Part shown: positions 14,688-21,887 of the stretch, in pieces | How positions within the stretch are numbered: the first letter of the stretch is position 1 | Layout: the number at the start of each line of letters is the position of its first letter | Source of the DNA: WHSV01 sp050694055 | GTDB taxonomy: Bacteria; Actinomycetota; CADDZG01; WHSQ01 | Assembly: GCA_050694055.1 (NCBI GenBank) | Contig: JBOGWX010000069.1 | Coordinates: 1-26,646, forward strand | Direction: 5' to 3' | Length of the DNA: 26,646 bases | Program-made: the position numbers and the translations under genes | Notes under the pieces: model-generated | What the model saw: the letters and a program-made list of their open reading frames with translations, nothing else | Database searches by the model: none | Told to the model about the DNA's origin: nothing

Positions 14688-16757
14688 TCAAGAACTGGCC
14701 GGTTCCACGGGGGGAACATTCAAAGCTTCCGTCCGGCACCGGTAGCCGGCGTGTTCCTCGGCCTGAGGCCGGCCCGCCGTCTGTGCGTCGGGAACTCGGT
14801 ACACGTCGATCAGGCGGCTCTCGTGGATCTGCTCGAGCTCCTCAGCTTCGGCCAGCAACTCGGGAGGGGATTGACCGAGCAAGGGCTTCTCGTGAAACAG
14901 GTAAGGCCTCTTTGCTACGACGACATGATCGATTCCGTACCTCTCGAGGACCTCGTAGTTGTCGCTCGGAGCTTCGAAAAACGAGCGAGTATCCAAGAGA
15001 ATATCGATCACCTGGGTGAGCATGTCCGGTCGCAGGTATGGAGCCATCCCTTCGGTAATCGCCACACGACCCGTGAACACCTGAAACGTGCCGCCGGTTC
15101 TTTGATTCACCAGGATGCGCGCATCGCAGGGAAGGTTCTCGGAGATCCAGTTCATCGCCCGCAAGGTGTCGGCGCCCTGCTTCCGCTTGTATCGTCCTAT
15201 CTCTTGTGGCGCGTTTAAAGCGACGGCGACACAGACTCCTATTGCTATGGCTAGGATCGGAATCCAGACCCGAACTCTGGCGAGGTAGTAGAGCGCAACT
15301 TCGACCACGCCCAGTCCAACCAGTAAGAGCATGAACGCGTCGTACGACCACAAGCGTCTCTGGGCAAAGGAGGCCGGCACATACGTGTCGTATGTCGAAG
15401 ACATGGTGATCGTGATCATCAAGAGCCCTGCCCAGGTGACAAAGCCTGCGGCGGCGAGTGGACGAAGGGGTTTCGGTGCAAGAAAGAGAAGCAGTAGCGC
15501 CACAACCCCCACTCCGAGGAAGATCGCAGTGTAGCCCGAGCGGCTCAACCCGCTTGTGGTGGACTTTGCGACATACTCCTCGAAGATCGTCCCGGGCAGT
15601 TCGTACCAACCGTCGTTCATCTCGATCCGAGATCCCGGTTGCAGATACGGGGGTTGGTTAACTCGTCCACCAGCGAGATAACGAGTCGGGTCGAAGGTTC
15701 CCCCCCGCGTGTCTATCCCTTGGTTCTGATCCACGGCATTGAAGGCTGCGTCTCCACCCGACAACGCGAGGCCTGCAAGGACGAATGCGCTGAAGATGCC
15801 CCCCGCGACCAGCCCCACCTTGAGAACGTGCCGGAACGATCGCTCCACCAGCAAGAACCAGAGCGCGTAGGCACACAGAAATCCGATACCAACCGAAGTT
15901 GGAACGAGGTGAATAGTTCCCGCAATGCCGAAAGCGATGCCCGCGACGACGGCGACGAGCGGACGGCCCTGGTTGCGCAGGGCGTTGATTGCCAAGATCA
16001 AGCCGGTGACTAGAGCTAGACGAGCGAAGGTCTCCGCCCCGTACCACCTCTGCGGACTTATCGTGAGTGATGCTCTGAAAACCCCCGAGCTGGCGCCGGC
16101 CAGGATCGCCATCAATGGCGCGCTGTAGCGCAGGCCAAGTTCACGTCCCAGGGCCCAGCCCGCAATAATGCTTCCGATCAGAGCGAGGCTCAGCAGGGGC
16201 GCCAGCAGCTCAAGGGGATCATCCGTCAGGAAACTGAATGCGGCATTGAACGCATTGAAACTCAGTTTCGAGACTGTCGGGGCGAAGAGTTGACCCCACT
16301 GCAGGGTGGCGTCGGGGACCTGACCCGCGTCCGCGATCTCGAGCCCATCCGCCCAATACCGAAGCGGGTTAGCGCGGCCGAGATTGAGGAGGGATGACTG
16401 TCCCTGGAGCGTAGCGAAGGCGATCACCACGGCAGCGATGAAGCCAATCCCCGTCAGCCAGCCATCCGTCCGAATCTCTTCGCGTAGCGCCGTTGCTCGT
16501 TCTCGAAGCCCAGAACGCCGGTAGCCCGAGTAGAAGAAGACAAGAGTTAGTAGCGCGACTCCCCCAAAGCAGGTGACAGGATTGAAGCTGCGGAGGAGTA
16601 CGAGGACGAAACCCCACCCCGCCACCGTCCCTAAACCCAAACCGAACACGCACGCAATCTGAGTGGGCAGCCTTGCCTGACCAGCCTTGAACACCGCCAA
16701 CGTCGCCCCCAGGCCGGGGACGACCACCAGCAGAGTTATCAGTAAAGGGATGGGCAT
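14688..16757 (-). CDS. Third GT-C-like polytopic membrane protein
   Basis: The 689-residue product has about twelve membrane segments and a C-terminal soluble domain (after about residue 515, ILVNQRTGGTFQVFTG to LIDVYRVPD). It shares architecture with the two paralogues, including a first large loop with acidic residues (YWADGLEIADAG, about 133-144) and a C-terminal phrase YGIDHVVVAKR resembling YGVNLVVTRSR of paralogue 1, but little direct sequence. This is the pattern of GT-C or oligosaccharyltransferase-like membrane enzymes and of actinobacterial membrane proteins of unknown function. It follows the SqdB-like gene on the same strand after 65 bases, so the two may be co-transcribed. No ribosome-binding site precedes the ATG; see the upstream -10 and short frame. 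The sugar and acceptor are unknown. Confidence 0.84.
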   Translation of the reverse strand: MPIPLLITLLVVVPGLGATLAVFKAGQARLPTQIACVFGLGLGTVAGWGFVLVLLRSFNPVTCFGGVALLTLVFFYSGYRRSGLRERATALREEIRTDGWLTGIGFIAAVVIAFATLQGQSSLLNLGRANPLRYWADGLEIADAGQVPDATLQWGQLFAPTVSKLSFNAFNAAFSFLTDDPLELLAPLLSLALIGSIIAGWALGRELGLRYSAPLMAILAGASSGVFRASLTISPQRWYGAETFARLALVTGLILAINALRNQGRPLVAVVAGIAFGIAGTIHLVPTSVGIGFLCAYALWFLLVERSFRHVLKVGLVAGGIFSAFVLAGLALSGGDAAFNAVDQNQGIDTRGGTFDPTRYLAGGRVNQPPYLQPGSRIEMNDGWYELPGTIFEEYVAKSTTSGLSRSGYTAIFLGVGVVALLLLFLAPKPLRPLAAAGFVTWAGLLMITITMSSTYDTYVPASFAQRRLWSYDAFMLLLVGLGVVEVALYYLARVRVWIPILAIAIGVCVAVALNAPQEIGRYKRKQGADTLRAMNWISENLPCDARILVNQRTGGTFQVFTGRVAITEGMAPYLRPDMLTQVIDILLDTRSFFEAPSDNYEVLERYGIDHVVVAKRPYLFHEKPLLGQSPPELLAEAEELEQIHESRLIDVYRVPDAQTAGRPQAEEHAGYRCRTEALNVPPVEPASS

Positions 16758-16774
16758 GGGGTTTCGGAGGTCAC
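16739..16774 (-). other. Possible leaderless upstream mini-ORF overlapping the third GT-C start
   Basis: A GTG at 16774 opens an 11-codon frame (VTSETPCPSLY) ending at a TGA (16741-16739), overlapping the GT-C ATG at 16757 in another frame. The GTG lies seven bases after TAGAGT. Because the GT-C ATG lacks a ribosome-binding site, translation of this short frame could influence it. This is speculative. Confidence 0.22.
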
Positions 16775-16781
16775 CGCCGGG

Positions 16782-16787
16782 ACTCTA
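16782..16787 (-). promoter_or_regulatory. Candidate -10 element upstream of the third GT-C-like gene
   Basis: On the minus strand TGATAGAGT is an extended -10 (TGNTANNNT). Transcription would start near 16775, giving the GT-C gene a short leader of about 18 bases in addition to any read-through from the SqdB-like gene. Confidence 0.35.
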
Positions 16788-16822
16788 TCAGCGCGCGGAG
16801 CATCATCTCTGGTTACAAGACT

Positions 16823-18004
16823 CTAGATGAAGTGGCTCTTTACCCTCCGTCCATCCCAGCGTACGTCCGGGATGAGCACATCTCGATGCCGCTCTATGCG
16901 GTCCGAGTGCTTCTGCAGGTCCTCCAGCATGATCGTGATCTCGGCATCCACATCGTGCGTAGGGATGTAGCCCATGTTCAGAAGGTTGCCGTGATCGGGC
17001 TCGTAGAAATGCTCCTCCTGCTCCGTGCGAGGGTTCTCGACGTTACGGACCTCGACTTCCATCCCCAGGCCGGCGGCGGCCTTCTGTACCTTCAGGGCCA
17101 GCTCGGCAAGGTTGTAGACCTCTTCGAACTGGTTGAGCACGCGGTACTCGCCGGCCGCAGGTGGATTCTCGAGCGCCAGCGTCAGACATTGCATCGAGTC
17201 CCGCAACGGCAGGAAACCGCGTTTCTGTGACCCTTTGCCGAAGGGAGTCAAGGGATGACCTATGACCGCTTGACAGCTGAACCGGTTGATTGCGGTACCG
17301 AAACACTGGTCGAAGTCGAGCCTGGTCAGCAGGCGCTCGTCGTCACCCATGTCGTCGATGCGAGTGCCGAAGACGACGCCTTGCATCACGTCGGTCGAGC
17401 GCAGTCCGTAGATCTTGCTGGCGAACATGATGTGGTTGGAGCCGGAGACCTTGCTCCAGTGATAGAAGGAGTGAGCCTGGCGCGGGAAGGGCAGACGGTC
17501 CTTGCGGCCCCGGTACTCGACCTCGAAAAAACCCTCGGGAATCGCGACGTTTGGCGTTCCGTACTCGCCCATCGTCCCGAGCTTCAACAAATGGGTTGCG
17601 GGGGCCAGGTCCCGGATCGCGAAGATCAGATTGAAAGTCGATCCCACGTTGTTGTGATGCACGTCGACTGCATGGTGGACGTCGATCATCGAATACGGGG
17701 CGGAGGGACACTCACCGAGATGCACGACAGCGTCGGGACTGAACTCTCTGAAGACGCCTTCGACGAGCGAGTACTCCTTGAGATCACCTTCCCAGTACTG
17801 TAGGTCGCGGTCGAAGGTCTCCTTGAACACTTTGAGACGATCGTCGATCGAGGCGATCGGCATCGCGCTGTCAGAGTTCATCTCCGCGACCCACCTGCGC
17901 CGGGAGTAATCGTCGATACCGGCGACCTCGTGACCGCGCGCGGCCAGGTGCTGGGCAAGGGCCCAACCCAGATAGCCGTCCACTCCGCAGATCAGCACTC
18001 GCAT
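16823..18004 (-). CDS. sqdB: UDP-sulfoquinovose synthase-like SDR (SqdB/SQD1 family)
   Basis: The family converts UDP-glucose and sulfite to UDP-sulfoquinovose, the head-group donor for sulfolipid and, in some archaea, for glycans. The 393-residue product parallels plant SQD1 along its length: the NAD-binding loop GVDGYLGW (7-14), MPIASIDDR, SAPYSMID (101-108), LGTMGEYGTPN (142-152) with T144, the YxxxK pair Y181 and K185, MQGVVFGT, and the late block NPRTEQEEHFYEPDH. T, Y and K fall one residue from T145, Y182 and K186 of SQD1. AAAGGA about eight bases before the ATG supports the start. No SqdX- or SqdD-type glycosyltransferase is in the window; the gene downstream is a GT-C-like membrane protein. 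Family membership is strong; the exact sugar made is inferred. Confidence 0.9.
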   Translation of the reverse strand: MRVLICGVDGYLGWALAQHLAARGHEVAGIDDYSRRRWVAEMNSDSAMPIASIDDRLKVFKETFDRDLQYWEGDLKEYSLVEGVFREFSPDAVVHLGECPSAPYSMIDVHHAVDVHHNNVGSTFNLIFAIRDLAPATHLLKLGTMGEYGTPNVAIPEGFFEVEYRGRKDRLPFPRQAHSFYHWSKVSGSNHIMFASKIYGLRSTDVMQGVVFGTRIDDMGDDERLLTRLDFDQCFGTAINRFSCQAVIGHPLTPFGKGSQKRGFLPLRDSMQCLTLALENPPAAGEYRVLNQFEEVYNLAELALKVQKAAAGLGMEVEVRNVENPRTEQEEHFYEPDHGNLLNMGYIPTHDVDAEITIMLEDLQKHSDRIERHRDVLIPDVRWDGRRVKSHFI

Positions 18005-18134
18005 ACGCTCGTTCCTTTCATCAGCTCTTCATTGAGACGCCCCGCGCTCGGCGCCGGGCCGGGAGCGCGTCGAAGCTCCCCAACCCGCAGGAAGCGCCGT
18101 CACGATACACGCAAGCCGTCGAGGCGGACACCCT

Positions 18135-18170
18135 GCGGAATCCCTGCTCCAGTGCCCCTTGGGAGTCCGC
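18135..18170. terminator. Hairpin downstream of the etfBA operon, likely terminator
   Basis: GCGGAATCCC (18135-18144) pairs with GGGAGTCCGC (18161-18170) with one mismatch and a 16-base loop. It begins six bases beyond the stop of the small gene at 18177, on the side where the minus-strand etfBA transcript would end. No T-tract follows. The rest of the 18005-18176 gap shows only the SqdB ribosome-binding site. Confidence 0.5.
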
Positions 18171-18176
18171 TTCAGG

Positions 18177-18557
18177 CTAGTTGTCGGGGCCCTCAGGCGG
18201 GGTCTCCCGGAGGCGGCGCTCGAGGTCGGCTATCTCCTTGTCGAAGTTGGCCGCCGAGCCCTTGCCCCGGCGCCGTTCGAAGTCCCGCATCCGCTTGGGG
18301 TAGCCGATGACCTGGGCGTCGTAGACCGGGATGCCGTGGCGCTCGCAGAATTTGCGACCCTGACCCGCGTCGCGCAACGCGGCACGCGCGTGGTCGCCGT
18401 CGCGATCCACCAGCAGCAGTGAGGTCGGGTTGGTCGTCGTGCGCGGCTCGATGTATCCCTCCACGCCCTTGTGCTCCGCCACCCACTGATTCAAGTGACG
18501 GAGCTCAGGCCCCTTCTTGCGATTGAAGAGACTGCGCCACCTGTCGCCGATTCCCAA
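18177..18557 (-). CDS. Small conserved-looking actinobacterial protein after etfA
   Basis: The 126-residue product has no signal peptide or membrane segment. A basic N-terminus (RWRSLFNRKKG) is followed by a compact alpha/beta domain: VEGYIEPRTTTNPTSLLLVDRDG, then GIPVYDAQVIGYPKRMRDFERRR and a charged tail. I recall short actinobacterial proteins with the same VEGYxEPRT and VIGYPxRM phrases but no assigned function. It starts with TTG at 18557: the frame is closed just upstream, and a GGAG lies about 12 bases before. The gene follows etfA after 15 bases, so it is almost certainly co-transcribed with etfBA. A link to electron transfer or fatty-acid oxidation is inferred from position only. Confidence 0.78.
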   Translation of the reverse strand: MGIGDRWRSLFNRKKGPELRHLNQWVAEHKGVEGYIEPRTTTNPTSLLLVDRDGDHARAALRDAGQGRKFCERHGIPVYDAQVIGYPKRMRDFERRRGKGSAANFDKEIADLERRLRETPPEGPDN

Positions 18558-18572
18558 CGCGTTCGTTGTCTC

Positions 18573-19532
18573 CTATCCCTTGCGGGACTTCACCTCTTCG
18601 ATGAGCTGAGGAAGGATCTTCAGTGCATCCCCCACGATACCGAGATCTGCAATCTGAAATATCGGCGCTTCTTCGTCCTTGTTGATGGCGACGATCTTCT
18701 TCGCACCCTTCATTCCCACCATGTGCTGGGTGGCGCCGGAGATACCGAACGCGAGGTAGACGCTGGGCTTGACCGTGGTGCCCGTTTGGCCGATCTGCAT
18801 TGCATAGGGCACCCATCCGGAGTCGACCACCGCGCGCGTGGCACCGACGGCGGTGTTACCGATGGTCGATGCGAGCTCGTCGAGCAGCTTGAAGTTGCCG
18901 GCCTCCTGGAGCCCTCGGCCACCGGAGACGACCACCGGCGCCTCTTCGAGCTTGGGACCCGTGGTCTCCTCTTCGTGACGCTCGAGCCGCCTGGCCTTCT
19001 TGAGCTCGTCGCCGATCGACACCTCGACGGGGATCACGGTCGCCTCTCCACCCGCCGGGCTTGCCTCGAAGGACTTCGGTCGGACCAGCACGAGCTTCGG
19101 AGAACCCTCGAGCTTGACGTCCACCAGCGTGGTTCCGCCGAACATCGCGTGCTGCGCACTGCCGAGATCATGAATCTCGCTCACGTTGCTCATCAGGGTC
19201 GAGCCGGTCCTGGCGCTAAGCCGGCCGGCGATGTCGCGCGAGTCGTAGTTGGCGGCGAACAGCACGAGCTCGGGCGAGTGCTCCTGCACGAGCTGATACA
19301 GAGCCTCCGTCGCCGGCTGCGCCACGTAGTCGGCGTAGACCTCGTCGTCGCTCGCGTAGACGGTCGAGGCGCCGAACTCTCCTAGCTCCTTGACCGCGTC
19401 GTTCGAGCCCGGACCCAGCGCAACCGCCTCGACCTCGGCCCCCGGCAGGTCGCGCGCCTTGGTCAGCATCTCGAGGGCCGTCGAGTCGACCTTGCCGTTG
19501 TGAATCTCCGCGAGAACCCAAACCTTCGCCAC
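18573..19532 (-). CDS. etfA: Electron transfer flavoprotein subunit alpha (EtfA/FixB)
   Basis: EtfA holds the FAD of the ETF heterodimer, which carries electrons from acyl-CoA and other dehydrogenases to the membrane quinone pool. The 319-residue product has the N-terminal ETF domain (VWVLAEIHNGK) and the C-terminal FAD domain, with VVVSGGRGL, GATRAVVDSGWVPYAMQIGQTG, VKPSVYLAFGISGATQH and INKDEEAPIFQIADLGIVGDALKILP. The true start is GTG at 19532, after AAGGAGG; an ATG two bases upstream is out of frame. It follows etfB by 34 bases. The conserved motifs are complete and nothing suggests a bifurcating or Fix-specific variant. Confidence 0.96.
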   Translation of the reverse strand: MAKVWVLAEIHNGKVDSTALEMLTKARDLPGAEVEAVALGPGSNDAVKELGEFGASTVYASDDEVYADYVAQPATEALYQLVQEHSPELVLFAANYDSRDIAGRLSARTGSTLMSNVSEIHDLGSAQHAMFGGTTLVDVKLEGSPKLVLVRPKSFEASPAGGEATVIPVEVSIGDELKKARRLERHEEETTGPKLEEAPVVVSGGRGLQEAGNFKLLDELASTIGNTAVGATRAVVDSGWVPYAMQIGQTGTTVKPSVYLAFGISGATQHMVGMKGAKKIVAINKDEEAPIFQIADLGIVGDALKILPQLIEEVKSRKG

Positions 19533-19566
19533 ATTTCCTCCTTATCGCGATCGTCGAGACGATCGC

Positions 19567-20334
19567 TCAGATCACCTTCGCTTCCTTGAGGAAGTCCGCG
19601 ATGCGAGCGGCGGCCGAGCCGTCGTCCTCGATCACCTCACCCGCCTCACGCTCCTCGGCCCTGCCGACGCTCGCCACGCTCTGGTTGACGGTCACGTCGT
19701 CGCCCGACAGGCCGAGGTCCTCGAGCCCCCACTGCTCGACCGGCTTCTTCTTGGCGGCCATGATCCCCTTGAACGAGGCGTAACGAGGCTCGTTGACTCC
19801 GGCGGTCACCGAGATCAACGCCGGCAGCGGCGACTCCACGACGTGGTAGCCCTCCGCGGTCTGGCGATTGACCTTGATGCTCCCCTCGGCCCCCTCGAAG
19901 CTCTTCACGAAGGTGAGCTGCGGCAGCCCGAGGAACTCCGCCAGGCTCGACGGCATCGTGCCGGTGTAGCCGTCGGTCGACTCGACTCCGGCGATGACGA
20001 GATCGAACTCGCCCGCTTTCTTGATCGCCGCGGCCAGCACCTTGGCCGTGGTGAGGGCGTCGGCTCCCGCCAGGGCGTCGTCGCTCACCAGGACGCCCTT
20101 GTCGGCCCCCATCGAGAGACCCCGTCTGACCGCCTCCAGGGCCACCGCCGGGCCCATCGAAACGAGGGTCACCTCGCCACCGTGCGCCTCCTTGAGCTGC
20201 AGGCCGGCCTCCACTCCGAATTCGTCCCCGGGATCGAGCACGCCCTGGACGCCGTCACGCTTGAGGCGCTCGCCGTCCAGCTCGCCGGGAAGGTTCGGAT
20301 CGGGGATGTGTTTCACGCACACCGCGATGTTCAA
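19567..20334 (-). CDS. etfB: Electron transfer flavoprotein subunit beta (EtfB/FixA)
   Basis: EtfB is the AMP-binding partner of EtfA and the surface that docks dehydrogenases. The 255-residue product begins NIAVCVKHIPDPN and has the nucleotide-binding segment DLVIAGVESTDGYTGTMPSSLAEFLGLP and the EtfB signature EPRYASFKGIMAAKKKP. The start is a TTG at 20334, supported by AAGGA five bases upstream and by the family N-terminus; the longer frame to 20385 would add a basic stretch unlike EtfB. It is the first gene of the etfB-etfA-small protein operon. An 18-bp dyad (20371-20388) lies in its leader or promoter and may control it. Confidence 0.96.
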   Translation of the reverse strand: MNIAVCVKHIPDPNLPGELDGERLKRDGVQGVLDPGDEFGVEAGLQLKEAHGGEVTLVSMGPAVALEAVRRGLSMGADKGVLVSDDALAGADALTTAKVLAAAIKKAGEFDLVIAGVESTDGYTGTMPSSLAEFLGLPQLTFVKSFEGAEGSIKVNRQTAEGYHVVESPLPALISVTAGVNEPRYASFKGIMAAKKKPVEQWGLEDLGLSGDDVTVNQSVASVGRAEEREAGEVIEDDGSAAARIADFLKEAKVI

Positions 20335-20370
20335 GACGGTCCTTCCTTTCCATTTTCTTACTGCGATGGG

Positions 20371-20388
20371 TGCTTGCAATAGCAAGCA
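20371..20388. promoter_or_regulatory. Perfect 18-bp dyad upstream of etfB, candidate TetR-type operator
   Basis: TGCTTGC-AATA-GCAAGCA has perfect 7-bp half-sites. On the minus strand TACAGT (20399-20394) could be the -10 of etfB, which puts the dyad over the transcription start, a usual repressor position. The dyad is 37 bases from the etfB start codon. It could alternatively be a weak terminator of the MBL gene ending at 20410. Confidence 0.5.
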
Positions 20389-20409
20389 AAATCACTGTAC
20401 CCCGAAAAA

Positions 20410-21360
20410 TCAGGGTGATGCCGCGGCGTAATGAGCGACGCCGTCGCGGCTCGTCAGCACCGCCGCGCCGTCGTCCACCACCAGATCCAGATGGGCGACC
20501 ACCTCGCTCACGGCGAGGAAGATCTCGTAGCCCCTCACCCGGGGATAGAGCTTTCCGGCCAGCTCGAACGGGCTGCACCCCGCCCCGTCGAGCGCCCGCG
20601 CCACATGGGCCTTGCGGCGCAGATGGTGCGCGATGGTTCGAGCGATGAGCGGCTGCGGGTCGGTCACCGGCTCGCCGTGACCGGGGTAGGCGAGGCCCAG
20701 GTCCATGGCGATCATGGCGTCGAGCGAGTCGAGGTACTGCCTCAGCGAGCGCCTTCGCTCGGTCCCGTCCTCGACGCTCGGCTCCATCAGGGGATTGGGG
20801 GACACATCAGGCAGCAACTGGTCACCCGCGAACAGCGTTCGGCTGCGCGGCTCGAGATAAACGAGGTGCCCTCCCGTATGGCCGGGGCTGAAGTGACTCT
20901 CGAGGATGCCGTCGTCGAACTCGAAGATGTCGCCCGGATGCACCGGTTTCATCTCGTCGTGGCGTAATGGGGGCCGGGGCTCCTGTTTGCGGGCCTCGTC
21001 CATCTCGAGCAGCAACTCGAACGGGAAACCCTGGGACAGCAGCAACCTGCCCCACTCCTTGCGCAGCCCGGGACGTTGGAGACGCTGCAGCTCGCCCGCG
21101 GGAAAGTGCATCGTGGCGCACGTTTGTTGTGCAACTGCGTGCATAAGCCCGAAGTGGTCGGGATGGGCATGAGTGATGAGAATGCGCTCGAGTCGCTTCA
21201 GGTCGTCGCCGATGAGCTCGAACAGCAACTCCTCGGACTGCGGCAGATTGATCCCGGAGTCGATGAGAGTGACCGGCTCCGCAGTGATGAGATAAGCGTT
21301 GACGGGACCGATCGCATAAGGGGTGGGCGTCTCGAGACGCCGAACTGGAAGCGCTGACAC
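20410..21360 (-). CDS. MBL-fold metallo-hydrolase
   Basis: The 316-residue product has the metallo-beta-lactamase metal-binding set: THAHPDH (H64, H66, D68, H69), GHTGGH, FAGDQLLP and YPGHGEP. The fold and the long C-terminal helical region after the domain resemble actinobacterial MBL proteins of the LACTB2 or glyoxalase-II-like group, which hydrolyse thioesters, lactones or nucleic acids; the substrate cannot be told. No signal peptide is present. The GTG at 21360 lies six bases after TAGACT, so the gene is probably leaderless with its own promoter. It ends 75 bases before the etfB start on the same strand. Nearby acyl-CoA genes make a thioester substrate attractive but unproven. Confidence 0.9.
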   Translation of the reverse strand: MSALPVRRLETPTPYAIGPVNAYLITAEPVTLIDSGINLPQSEELLFELIGDDLKRLERILITHAHPDHFGLMHAVAQQTCATMHFPAGELQRLQRPGLRKEWGRLLLSQGFPFELLLEMDEARKQEPRPPLRHDEMKPVHPGDIFEFDDGILESHFSPGHTGGHLVYLEPRSRTLFAGDQLLPDVSPNPLMEPSVEDGTERRRSLRQYLDSLDAMIAMDLGLAYPGHGEPVTDPQPLIARTIAHHLRRKAHVARALDGAGCSPFELAGKLYPRVRGYEIFLAVSEVVAHLDLVVDDGAAVLTSRDGVAHYAAASP

Positions 21361-21366
21361 GGCCCG

Positions 21367-21372
21367 AGTCTA
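21367..21372 (-). promoter_or_regulatory. Candidate leaderless -10 element of the MBL gene
   Basis: On the minus strand TAGACT is followed by six bases (CGGGCC) and the GTG at 21360, the same spacing as for the phoD-like gene and GT-C paralogue 2. Confidence 0.5.
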
Positions 21373-21433
21373 AGAGGGTTTCACCAACTCCGATCACCAG
21401 AGGATCGCTCGTTTTGTCTCGTTATGCGGCACC

Positions 21434-21456
21434 AACCGAGCGAAGACTCATCGGTT
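21434..21456. terminator. Weak hairpin after the VOC gene
   Basis: AACCGA (21434-21439) pairs with TCGGTT (21451-21456) around an 11-base loop, 14 bases beyond the stop of the minus-strand VOC gene. The stem is short and there is no T-tract. Confidence 0.25.
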
Positions 21457-21470
21457 CCTCCGCGACATCG

Positions 21471-21836
21471 CTACGCTCCGTCCTCCTCTTCGGTGGCGAC
21501 GCAGAACTCGTTGCCCTCGGGGTCGGCCATGACCGTCCACGACGCGTCCTTGGGAGTGCCGATGTCCACGATGCTGGCGCCGAGCTCGATGAGCCGGTCG
21601 ACCTCTGCGGCTCGGTCGTTGGTTTCGATGTCGAGATGGACCCGATTCTTCTGCTGTTTCGCTTCCGGGACCTTGATGAACAGCAGCGGCGTCGCACCCC
21701 CTATCGAGGGCTCGATCCAGAAGTAGTCGTCGGTCTTCTGAACCACGTCGTAACCGAGGACCTGGGACCAGAACTCGCCGACCCGCGCCGGCTCGGAGCA
21801 GTCGAAGGTGACCGAGTGGATCCTGCTCGTGGTCAT
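21471..21836 (-). CDS. VOC superfamily (glyoxalase/dioxygenase-fold) protein
   Basis: The 121-residue product is a single VOC protein of the Glyoxalase_6 type: it opens with IHSVTFDCSEPARVGEFWSQVLGY, has the middle strand KNRVHLDIETNDRAAEVDRLIELGA with a metal-ligand-like H68, and closes with WTVMADPEGNEFCV. The fold covers glyoxalases, antibiotic-binding proteins and dioxygenases, and this subgroup is mostly uncharacterised. AAGGAGG four bases before the ATG at 21836 fixes the start. It is downstream of the SDR/DUF2867 gene by 51 bases on the same strand and may be co-transcribed with it. Confidence 0.9.
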   Translation of the reverse strand: MTTSRIHSVTFDCSEPARVGEFWSQVLGYDVVQKTDDYFWIEPSIGGATPLLFIKVPEAKQQKNRVHLDIETNDRAAEVDRLIELGASIVDIGTPKDASWTVMADPEGNEFCVATEEEDGA

Positions 21837-21887
21837 CGAACCTCCTTGCCCCTGAGTCTGGCCCTCGTTCGTGCGCTCGTCTAGTCC

